In this document: positions 1 to 6,436 of the stretch, in pieces
Numbering within the stretch: position 1 is the stretch's first letter
How the letters are laid out: every line of letters starts with the position of its first letter
Source of the DNA: Candidatus Babelota bacterium
GTDB lineage: Bacteria; JAGOBX01
Direction of reading: 5' to 3'
Assembly: GCA_017999075.1 (NCBI GenBank)
Contig: JAGOBX010000143.1
Coordinates: forward strand, 1 to 8,180
Length of the DNA: 8,180 nt
Translations under genes and position numbers: made by a program
Notes under the pieces: generated by a model
Seen by the model: the letters and a program-made list of their open reading frames with translations, nothing else
The model's database searches: none
Told to the model about the DNA's origin: nothing

Positions 1-1052
1 CTTTTGAACAGTTCAATAATCTCTTCGGACGCGTGCATAATGTTTTTTTTGTTTTTTTTGTTCATTTTTTCTATAATCTGATTGGAAATAATTTCAATGT
101 CTTCAAAACGTTCCCTTAGAGGAGGCAGGACTATAGGTATTACATTTATTCTGTAATATAAATCTTCCCGGAATCTTTTGTTTTCAACTTCATCCCATAA
201 GTTTTTGTTGCTTGCCACTATGAACCTTGCGTCTATATCTATAGCAGCTGAACTGCCTAATCTTTCGATTTTTTTTGTTTGAATAACCCGGAGAAGTTTT
301 GCCTGAGAATCTAAATCCATATTGTTGATTTCATCAAGAAACAGGGTTCCGTTATTAGCAAGTTCAATTTTTCCTTTTTTAGAACCTGCAGCTCCTGTGA
401 ATGCTCCTCGTTCGTATCCGAATAACTCCGACTGTATTAAAGTAGGAGGTATTGCTCCGCAATCTATTGCTATAAATGGATTGTCTTTTCCCTTTGAAAT
501 GTTATGAATATAATTGGCCATAACCTCTTTTCCTACGCCGCTTTCTCCCATCAGAAGTATTGTAACATTCTGTTTTGCAACTTTATGAACTGTATTCATT
601 ATTTCTGCCATTTTAGGACTTTTGGTTTTTAGTTCAAAACTGTGTTTTTCTATTGAATTTGATTTTAAATATTCAAGCTGGTTTTCAATATCTTCTACAT
701 ATAAAGCCTGTTTTATAGTATATCTTATTTCATCTATATGGAATGGTTTTGTAAGATATTCGTAAGCTCCTGATTTTATGCATCTGACAGCTGTTTTCAA
801 ATCATCAATAGCAGTCACCATTATAACAGGAAGCCTGTCAAATTTATTTTTGATTAATTTAAGAACTTCTTCGCCAGAAATATCAGGCATTCTTATATCA
901 AGAATGACAATATCAGTCATTTCATTATCAAGAAAATCCAGAGCTTTTTTTGGATTTGTATAAGATATTACAGAATAATCTTTGCCAAGCAGATCATTTA
1001 AAAATGAACAGACAGATTCGTCATCGTCAATAACAAGTATTTTTTTTTTCAT
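1..1052 (-). CDS. NtrC-family sigma-54-dependent response regulator (C-terminus beyond window)
   Basis: Cytoplasmic transcription activator of the NtrC class: a receiver domain controls an AAA+ ATPase that remodels sigma-54 RNA polymerase. The frame is open from ATG at 1052 to the window edge (350 codons). The receiver spans about residues 4-118, with acidic pocket D9/D10/D11, phospho-acceptor D52 (LDIRMP), T80 and K102 (LTKPF). The AAA+ domain begins near 140: Walker A GESGVGKE 169-176, GAFTGA sigma-54 contact loop 216-221, Walker B GTLFLDE 235-241, arginine-finger region FREDLYYR 294-301 and PPLRER 310-315. All key residues for phosphorylation, ATP hydrolysis and sigma-54 contact are present. 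Relatives are about 450-470 aa, so roughly 100 residues including the expected Fis-type helix-turn-helix lie outside; target DNA cannot be guessed. It begins 10 bases after the kinase stop, so it is the likely cognate partner; an AAAGGG overlapping that stop is a weak ribosome site. An A10 run follows the ATG directly. Confidence 0.95.
   Translation of the reverse strand, partial: MKKKILVIDDDESVCSFLNDLLGKDYSVISYTNPKKALDFLDNEMTDIVILDIRMPDISGEEVLKLIKNKFDRLPVIMVTAIDDLKTAVRCIKSGAYEYLTKPFHIDEIRYTIKQALYVEDIENQLEYLKSNSIEKHSFELKTKSPKMAEIMNTVHKVAKQNVTILLMGESGVGKEVMANYIHNISKGKDNPFIAIDCGAIPPTLIQSELFGYERGAFTGAAGSKKGKIELANNGTLFLDEINNMDLDSQAKLLRVIQTKKIERLGSSAAIDIDARFIVASNKNLWDEVENKRFREDLYYRINVIPIVLPPLRERFEDIEIISNQIIEKMNKKNKKNIMHASEEIIELFK
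42..60 (-). repeat. Duplicated A8 tracts inside the regulator gene
   Basis: On the plus strand two T8 runs separated by single G residues (G-T8-G-T8-G) form a 9-base tandem repeat. On the coding strand they read as AAC-AAA-AAA twice, giving the peptide NKKNKKN at residues 331-337, just after the conserved AAA+ PPLRER segment. The insertion is in a surface-loop-like region and keeps frame. It is a low-complexity expansion of uncertain meaning. Confidence 0.6.
1040..1049 (-). repeat. A10 homopolymer directly after the regulator start codon
   Basis: Ten consecutive A (T on the plus strand) immediately follow the ATG of the response regulator and encode Lys2-Lys4 plus the first base of Ile5. Runs of this length are known to be prone to replication or transcriptional slippage. 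A one-base change here would frameshift the protein at codon 2-5. In a genome this A/T-rich it may simply be compositional. Confidence 0.6.
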
Positions 1053-1062
1053 AAATTTTGAG

Positions 1063-4000
1063 TTACCCTTTTATCAATAAATCAAAAATTTTTTTTATGA
1101 GTTCTTTGTTGGAAAAAGGTTTTGTAAGTATATCGTTTGCCCCTGAATCAAAGCATATCTGGCGAACGCTGTTTTCAGCTCTTGCAGTTATTATTAAAAC
1201 AGGGATGTTTTTTGTTGATTCACTGCTTTTGATTTTTTTGCATACGTCAATTCCGCTCATGTCTTTCATTGAAATATCAAGAAGAATAATATCTATTTCC
1301 TGATTTTTTAAAATAGAGAATGATTCTTTTGGATTAGGACATTTTATAACATTGAAATTTTCGTTTTCAAGCAGTATTTCAATAAAATCGAGTATTTCGT
1401 TGTCATCATCAATTATAAGCACAGATTTTCGTTTTAATCCTGATTTAAAAAAATGTTTTCCGTTTTTTTTCTGAGATTCATCTGTTGAAATTATTTTTTC
1501 GTTATTAATTTCAATATGCGCAACAGGAGGTAAAATGAATGAAAAAATGCTGCCTTTGTTTAAAGAGCTTTTTACAGTTATGATTCCTGAATGGAGTTCT
1601 ATAATATTTTTGCAGATTGATAATCCAAGTCCGAGTCCGCTGTAAGAGCGGGTTGAAGAAGAGTCTATTTGATAAAATCTTTCAAAAATTTTTTCAATTT
1701 TATCGTCAGGGATTCCAATCCCGAAATCCTGAATTTTGAATTCTACTGATTTATCAGAAAAAACTGAAGCAGATATGTTTATAACACCGTTCTTATTTGA
1801 AAATTTTATGGCGTTGCTTAATAAATTGTTTATTACTTGTAAAATTTTGTCTTTATCGCAGGTAATACATATTTCTTCCTGCGGAATAACCAATTTTACG
1901 GATATATTTTTTTGTTTTAATAAGTCTGAATGCAGAGATATCGAATCATTAATAATATCTCCGAAAACAAATGTTTCATAAAAAAGTTTGTCAATTCCTT
2001 TTTCCATTCTTGAAAAATTTATCAGATCATTTATTATATTAACAAGCCTGTCAACGTTTGAAATTATACGCGTCAGATAGTCTTTTTGTATTGAAGTCAG
2101 AACGCCGTTATCGATTTTAATGATTAATTCCGAAAAACCGCGTATTGCAACCAATGGGGTTCTAAGTTCATGAGAAATGTTTGATAAAATATTTGTTTTT
2201 ACTATATCCAGAGATTTCAGTTCTTTATTAACTTCTGTAAGTTGTTCGTTAATCAGATTTATTTTTTGTTCCTGCATTTTAATATCTGTAATATCGGGGA
2301 AAATCATAAGTCCGGCAATTATGTCTCCGAATTTGTTTAATATAGGAGTTGCATACATTAGCGCCCATTTTTCCGAACCGTCCTGGCGTATAATTTTATA
2401 TTCTTTGTTTATTATTTTTTTTCCTGAAATAGCTTGATTTAAAGGTCTTTCTGAAATTTCAATTAGTTTGCCGTCTTCAGTTGAAAAATTCCAGGAATAA
2501 TTTAAGTCGGACATATTTGTATCAATATATTTGTTTTTAAATTCGGGTTCAATTCCCAAAATTTTGAATGCTGCAGGATTGCACATTTTCATTTTTTTTT
2601 CAATTGAGTCTGCCAATGCCATAGGAACTGGATTTTGTTCAAATGCTGTTTGCAGAAGCGCCTGTGTATATTCAAGTTCTTTTTCGAGTTTTTTTCGTAA
2701 TGAAATGTCGCGAATTATAGCCTGGTAAGTTGAATCAGGCATCATTTTAGTATTCATTTCAATTATGACTGTTTGTCCGTTTTTTTTTGTGAGGAATCTT
2801 TCATTTATAACCTGCCTGCCTTGTTTTAACAAATCATATTGAAACGGAACTCTTTTTAATTCTTCAGGGTTGAAAAGAATTGAAATATTTTTTCCGATCA
2901 GCTCATTCTGACTGTAGCCTGAAAGTTCGCATATTTTTGAATTTGCGCCTATTATTATTCCTTCTGAAGAACCCAGTAAAATTCCGTCTGCAGCAAGTTC
3001 AACAAGTATTCTGTAGCGTTCTTCGCTTTTTTTAATAGCTTCATCGAGAGTTTTTTTTAAAGTTATATCTCTGAAAATTCCCAATAAATATTTTTTTTCA
3101 TTTATTGTAATAGGAGAGGAATTAATATCAGTAAAAAAAATTGTTCCGTCTTTTCTTTTTACAGGAATATCTGAAGCTGTTTTGATTTCGCATTTTAACT
3201 GTTTTTCCATTAAATCTTTTATTTTATCAATTTCTTTTTCAGGATGAATATCCGTAATGTTTAACGATAATATTTCTTTTTTAGTATAACCGAGCATTTG
3301 GCAAATGGAGTTATTGGCGAGAAAAAAAGATTTGGTTTCTGCATCTGCAACAAGTATGCCGTCAAGAGCGTTGTCGAAAATGGTTCTGAATTGTTCTTCT
3401 GATTCTTTTAAAGCGGATTGAGCATGTATTTTTTGAGTAAGTTCTGTTTTTAATTCTTTGGTTTTAAGAGTAACCTGTTTATGTAATAAATAATTCCAGA
3501 TTATTACAAGCAAAAAGAAACCTGAAATGATTAAGGCAGTTGTAATAAAAGTTTTTCTGAATTTTTTACTGAACCATATATCTTTTTTTTCGAGACTTAT
3601 CCATTTTTCATAAATGACTTTTTTTTCGCGGTCAGAAATTGAATTTACAGTTTTCTGCAGTATATCACGCAATAATGGGTAGTCGTTTCTGACAGCTATT
3701 GCTAAAGGGTTGCTTTTTCCTGAATCTCCTGTAACACGCAAATTTGAAATGCCGTGTTTTTCAATAAGATATGATGCTATAGCAAGATTTACCACAGTAG
3801 CATCAGCTTTGTAAAATGATACTTCTTTCAATGCAGTTAAATCGTCTTTTACAGGGATAATAATTACATTCGGATATTTTGATTTTATAAACTCATGAAT
3901 AGCATTGCCTTTTGTAATTGTAATTTTTTTTCCTGACAACTGCTCAAGGGTGATTTCGTCATAAGAATCGCCTGCAGTTATAATAACATTAGGAATATCG

Positions 4001-4389
4001 ATTATAGGATTTGTGTAAATAAGATATTTTAATCTGTCTGGAGTTATCTGAGCCGCAGTTATTCCGTCTACTGACCTGTTTTTTGCAGCTTCAATAACAT
4101 CATCCCAATTTTTAAGCTGAACAATTTTTAATTTTATTCCCAATCTTTGTTCAATAATAGAAAAATAATCCGAAAAAAAACCTGAATATTTGCCGTTTTC
4201 AAAATATTCAAGCGGAGGGAAATTGGGATCAGGAGCTAAAGAAATTACAGGATGCGAATTCAGCCAGGAAAGTTCAGAACTTGTGAATTTTATTGGTTCG
4301 GCATAAGAATTGGTAATAATTAAACCGAAACATAATAAAAAAATATAAGCTATAAAAATTTTATTATTATTATTTTTTTTATAATTCAT
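1063..4389 (-). CDS. BvgS-like membrane hybrid sensor histidine kinase (SBP-TM-PAS3-HisKA-HATPase-REC)
   Basis: Predicted inner-membrane sensor of 1108 aa. A basic start, hydrophobic core (11-26) and SYA|EP site give a signal peptide cleaved after A30. Residues about 32-268 form a periplasmic solute-binding (SBP_bac_3 / Venus-flytrap) domain with the typical HPVI...DPNFPPLEY opening and R119, the position that holds ligand carboxylate in amino-acid binders. A transmembrane helix lies at 281-300. Three PAS domains follow at about 331-447, 456-566 and 576-705, then a coiled linker. HisKA has phospho-acceptor H740 (SHELRTP). The HATPase has an N box around N855/N859, G1 DFGIG 888-892, F box 902-905 and G2 GLGLGL 918-923. 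A C-terminal receiver (988-1106) has D994-D996, phospho-Asp D1038, T1068 and K1090. All catalytic residues are intact. No HPt domain is present. It is first in an operon with the NtrC-type regulator. The ATG at 4389 is preferred because it gives the complete signal peptide, although no clear Shine-Dalgarno precedes it. The ligand is unknown. Confidence 0.95.
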   Translation of the reverse strand: MNYKKNNNNKIFIAYIFLLCFGLIITNSYAEPIKFTSSELSWLNSHPVISLAPDPNFPPLEYFENGKYSGFFSDYFSIIEQRLGIKLKIVQLKNWDDVIEAAKNRSVDGITAAQITPDRLKYLIYTNPIIDIPNVIITAGDSYDEITLEQLSGKKITITKGNAIHEFIKSKYPNVIIIPVKDDLTALKEVSFYKADATVVNLAIASYLIEKHGISNLRVTGDSGKSNPLAIAVRNDYPLLRDILQKTVNSISDREKKVIYEKWISLEKKDIWFSKKFRKTFITTALIISGFFLLVIIWNYLLHKQVTLKTKELKTELTQKIHAQSALKESEEQFRTIFDNALDGILVADAETKSFFLANNSICQMLGYTKKEILSLNITDIHPEKEIDKIKDLMEKQLKCEIKTASDIPVKRKDGTIFFTDINSSPITINEKKYLLGIFRDITLKKTLDEAIKKSEERYRILVELAADGILLGSSEGIIIGANSKICELSGYSQNELIGKNISILFNPEELKRVPFQYDLLKQGRQVINERFLTKKNGQTVIIEMNTKMMPDSTYQAIIRDISLRKKLEKELEYTQALLQTAFEQNPVPMALADSIEKKMKMCNPAAFKILGIEPEFKNKYIDTNMSDLNYSWNFSTEDGKLIEISERPLNQAISGKKIINKEYKIIRQDGSEKWALMYATPILNKFGDIIAGLMIFPDITDIKMQEQKINLINEQLTEVNKELKSLDIVKTNILSNISHELRTPLVAIRGFSELIIKIDNGVLTSIQKDYLTRIISNVDRLVNIINDLINFSRMEKGIDKLFYETFVFGDIINDSISLHSDLLKQKNISVKLVIPQEEICITCDKDKILQVINNLLSNAIKFSNKNGVINISASVFSDKSVEFKIQDFGIGIPDDKIEKIFERFYQIDSSSTRSYSGLGLGLSICKNIIELHSGIITVKSSLNKGSIFSFILPPVAHIEINNEKIISTDESQKKNGKHFFKSGLKRKSVLIIDDDNEILDFIEILLENENFNVIKCPNPKESFSILKNQEIDIILLDISMKDMSGIDVCKKIKSSESTKNIPVLIITARAENSVRQICFDSGANDILTKPFSNKELIKKIFDLLIKG

Positions 4390-4463
4390 TGTGTTAAAAT
4401 TTTATATTAAAAAATAAAAAAAAATAATGTTTTTTTATAAAATTGAAAAAAATGTGTTTTTTA

Positions 4464-4479
4464 TGCAACGAGCTTGACA
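4464..4479 (-). promoter_or_regulatory. Possible sigma-54 promoter for the kinase operon, imperfect -24 box
   Basis: Reading the minus strand, TGTCAAG - 4 bases - TTGCA has the spacing of the sigma-54 consensus TGGCACG-N4-TTGCA. The -12 half is perfect, but the -24 half matches 5 of 7 and lacks the second G of the critical GG pair. Transcription would begin near 4453, about 63 bases before the kinase ATG. The -24 half is the complement of the murA -35 box, so it could equally be a chance by-product of that box. The downstream regulator is a sigma-54 activator, which makes autoregulation conceivable but unproven. Confidence 0.25.
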
Positions 4480-4501
4480 TTTAATTCATAAAAAGTAAAA
4501 T
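4474..4501 (+). promoter_or_regulatory. Sigma-70-type promoter for murA
   Basis: A perfect -35 box TTGACA (4474-4479) is followed after 16 bases by TAAAAT (4496-4501), which matches TATAAT at 5 of 6 positions. Transcription would start near 4508, leaving a short leader of about 24 bases before the murA ATG. The A/T tracts just upstream fit an UP element. The match is strong for a sequence-only prediction, and it is the only convincing housekeeping promoter in the region. Confidence 0.7.
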
Positions 4502-4518
4502 ATTACGATAATTTTATT

Positions 4519-4522
4519 GAGG
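4519..4522 (+). promoter_or_regulatory. murA: Ribosome binding site deciding the murA start
   Basis: GAGG lies 9 bases before the ATG at 4532. It would sit inside the coding region if the in-frame TTG at 4517 were used, so it selects the ATG as the real start. Confidence 0.75.
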
Positions 4523-4531
4523 AAAAAATTG

Positions 4532-5812
4532 ATGGATAAATTTATTATCGAAGAATGTAAAAAAATAAGCGGCGAAATATTTGTTAGCGGATCTAAAAAT
4601 GCGGCTCTTCCGATTATGGCTGCAACCCTCCTTGCTTCCGGAGAATATGTTTTGTCCAATATACCGGATTTACGCGATGTTAAAACAATGTCTAAAGTTT
4701 TGGAACATCTTGGAGCAAAAACAAAATATGATAATATTTCCAAAAAACTTATTATAAACACAGAAGGCATAAAAAAAAGTTCTGCCGCTCCTTATGAACT
4801 CGTTAAAACAATGCGTGCTTCGGCAGTTGTACTTGGGCCTTTATTGAGCAGATTTGGGGAAGCAAAAGTTTCTCTTCCAGGCGGATGCGCTATAGGAGCA
4901 AGACCTATAAATATTCATCTTAGAGGATTTGAAGAATTGGGCGCTGCTATAAATATTGAAGATGGTTATGTTTTAGCTAAAACTACTAAAAAACTTAAAG
5001 CTGCAGTTATATCGCTTGATTTTCCTTCTGTAGGGGCAACAGAAAATCTTATGATGGCTGCGTGTTTGGCTGAAGGAAAAACAAGGATATTGAACGCTGC
5101 CAGAGAACCTGAAATAGTTGATCTTGCTAATTTTTTGAATAAAATGGGAGCTAAAATAAAAAATGCCGGAGAATCGAATATTGATGTTACAGGAGTAAAA
5201 AAATTAAAACCTGTTTCATATAAAATAATTCCTGACAGAATAGAATTCGGAACTTTTATAACAGCAGGCGCTATGATTCCTGGAGAAATAACTATAAAAA
5301 ATGTGAATACTGAACATTTGCCTGGAGTTATTGAAAAAATAAGAAAGACAGGCGTTATAATCGAAAACAGTGGCGCCAATGCTGTAATTGTCAGTAGAAT
5401 GAAAGAAAAATTAAAACCAGTAAATATTAAAACAATGCCGTATCCAGGATTTCCTACTGATATGCAGGCGCAGATGTGCGCAGCTTTGTGTTTGGCTGAC
5501 GGAGTAAGCTGTATTTCTGAAACAGTGTTTGAAAATAGGTTTATGCATATTAGCGAACTTAACAGACTTGGAGCCAATATTAGAATTGACAGAAATACCG
5601 CTGTAATAACTGGTGTGAAAAAATTAACCGGAGCGCAGATTATGGCGACTGACCTTCGAGCAAGTGCAGCGCTTGTTCTTGCAGGACTTGCATCATCTGG
5701 AAAAACCGAACTTTTACGCGTTTATCATATTGACAGAGGATACGAACATATAGAAAAAAAATTTGCGCATATAGGCGCTAAAATACATAGAATAAAAGCT
5801 GAAGTCATATAA
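4532..5812 (+). CDS. murA: UDP-N-acetylglucosamine 1-carboxyvinyltransferase MurA
   Basis: Cytoplasmic enzyme that transfers enolpyruvate from phosphoenolpyruvate to UDP-GlcNAc, the first committed step of peptidoglycan synthesis. The product is 426 aa, close to the usual length of about 420. Visible family signatures are SKNAALP at 21-27 with K22; the active-site loop LPGGCAIGARP at 115-125 with C119 (E. coli Cys115, the fosfomycin target) and R124; FPTDMQAQ at 308-315 with D310 (E. coli Asp305); and DRGYE at 401-405 with R402 (E. coli Arg397). All catalytic residues are kept and the EPSP-synthase-like inside-out barrel repeats run the full length. A Cys rather than Asp in the loop predicts fosfomycin sensitivity at the target level. 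The ATG is chosen over the TTG at 4517 because of the GAGG placement and because family members begin at about this point. It is the first gene of the rightward block, with lemA 60 bases downstream and no clear terminator between them. Confidence 0.97.
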   Translation: MDKFIIEECKKISGEIFVSGSKNAALPIMAATLLASGEYVLSNIPDLRDVKTMSKVLEHLGAKTKYDNISKKLIINTEGIKKSSAAPYELVKTMRASAVVLGPLLSRFGEAKVSLPGGCAIGARPINIHLRGFEELGAAINIEDGYVLAKTTKKLKAAVISLDFPSVGATENLMMAACLAEGKTRILNAAREPEIVDLANFLNKMGAKIKNAGESNIDVTGVKKLKPVSYKIIPDRIEFGTFITAGAMIPGEITIKNVNTEHLPGVIEKIRKTGVIIENSGANAVIVSRMKEKLKPVNIKTMPYPGFPTDMQAQMCAALCLADGVSCISETVFENRFMHISELNRLGANIRIDRNTAVITGVKKLTGAQIMATDLRASAALVLAGLASSGKTELLRVYHIDRGYEHIEKKFAHIGAKIHRIKAEVI

Positions 5813-5860
5813 ATTTATTGATATTTAAATAATTGTTTTTTTATTTTTGAAAATTGAATT

Positions 5861-5866
5861 AGGAGG
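5861..5866 (+). promoter_or_regulatory. Strong Shine-Dalgarno of lemA
   Basis: A full AGGAGG sits 6 bases before the ATG at 5873. It is the best ribosome site in the window, suggesting LemA is made at a higher level than its neighbours. The 60 bases after murA hold no convincing promoter or terminator, so lemA may be read from the murA promoter. Confidence 0.8.
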
Positions 5867-5872
5867 AAAAAT

Positions 5873-6436
5873 ATGGTTGTATTGATTGCGTTAGGTGTTC
5901 TTGTTTTGTTATTTTTAATTATAGCGTTTTACGCTGTTGGAGTGTATAACGGGATAGTCGGGCTGAAAAATCAGTCGGAAAATTCATGGTCTCAGATTAA
6001 AGTACAATTGAACCGGAGGTATGATCTGATTCCTAATCTTGTTGAATCTGTAAAAGGATATTTGAAACATGAACGCGAAACTCTGGAAAAAGTTATTCAG
6101 GCGAGAAATATGGCTGCCGGTAGCGCTAACATTTCGGATAATATAAAAAATGATAATATGCTTACAGGCGCTTTGAAATCGTTATTTATGGTAATGGAAA
6201 ATTATCCGGAACTTAAAGCAAATCAGAATGTTATGCATCTGCAGGAAGAACTCGTGTCAACTGAAAATAAAATAGCTTTTGCGCGTCAGCTTTATAACGA
6301 TACTGTAATGCAATTCAATACATTGATTCAATCTTTTCCGCAAAACATTATAGCCAATTCATTTAATTTTAAAGCTTTTGATTTTTTCAATGTTGAATCT
6401 GAAGAAACATTAAAGAGGCCTGAGGTTAAATTTTGA
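5873..6436 (+). CDS. lemA: LemA family membrane-anchored protein
   Basis: 187-aa protein, a normal length for the family. An N-terminal hydrophobic segment (about 2-24) is an uncleaved signal anchor, and the rest is a helical bundle predicted outside the cytoplasm. Diagnostic LemA sequence is present: NSWSQIKVQLNRRYDLIPNL (42-61), followed by VESVKGYLKHERETLEKV, and the typical ending with FNFKAFDFF and the closing PEVKF. The biochemical role of LemA proteins is not established. They are commonly encoded beside M48 metalloproteases or TPM-domain proteins, and a membrane or envelope-stress role is usually suggested. Here the next gene overlaps by 4 bases and is M48-like, so the two products probably act together. 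The name lemA is used in the family sense and is unrelated to the GacS kinase once called LemA. Confidence 0.93.
   Translation: MVVLIALGVLVLLFLIIAFYAVGVYNGIVGLKNQSENSWSQIKVQLNRRYDLIPNLVESVKGYLKHERETLEKVIQARNMAAGSANISDNIKNDNMLTGALKSLFMVMENYPELKANQNVMHLQEELVSTENKIAFARQLYNDTVMQFNTLIQSFPQNIIANSFNFKAFDFFNVESEETLKRPEVKF
6422..6425 (+). promoter_or_regulatory. Ribosome binding site supporting a TTG start overlapping lemA
   Basis: GAGG within the last codons of lemA lies 7 bases before TTG at 6433. The first in-frame ATG of the downstream gene is more than 800 bases further on, beyond the TM helices and much of the protease-like fold, so the TTG is strongly favoured. Confidence 0.7.

Larger units (their letters stand above)
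4390..4531. other. Divergent A/T-rich intergenic region between kinase and murA
   Basis: This 142-base stretch separates two divergently transcribed blocks and holds the start signals for both. It contains successive A or T tracts (about 4416-4424, 4430-4436, 4446-4452, 4457-4462), which could bend DNA or act as UP-element-like sequence upstream of the murA promoter. A pure A/T inverted repeat (arms 4414-4422 and 4430-4438, 7-base loop) falls inside these tracts and is probably a by-product of them. No coding frame, RNA gene or GC-rich terminator is visible. Confidence 0.8.

Noticed and set aside
1058-2728. Several short plus-strand open frames across the kinase gene
   Set aside because: They are shadows of the kinase, rich in Phe/Ile/Ser from antisense Lys/Asn/Glu codons, with no motifs of their own.
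4414-4438. Hairpin with 9-base arms as a terminator or RNA switch
   Set aside because: It is made only of A/T homopolymer pairing, lies between divergent starts where no terminator is needed, and would be very weak.
4517-4531. In-frame TTG as the murA start
   Set aside because: It would put the GAGG ribosome site inside the coding sequence and add five residues not usual in MurA; the ATG at 4532 has ideal spacing.
4966-5577. A 203-codon open frame on the minus strand inside murA
   Set aside because: It lies antisense to a fully conserved murA, has no ribosome site or recognisable domain, and is explained by the codon use of the real gene.
5813-5872. Own promoter or terminator between murA and lemA
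   Set aside because: TTGATA at 5818 has no acceptable -10 at the right distance, and the A/T inverted repeats lack a GC stem, so neither signal can be supported.
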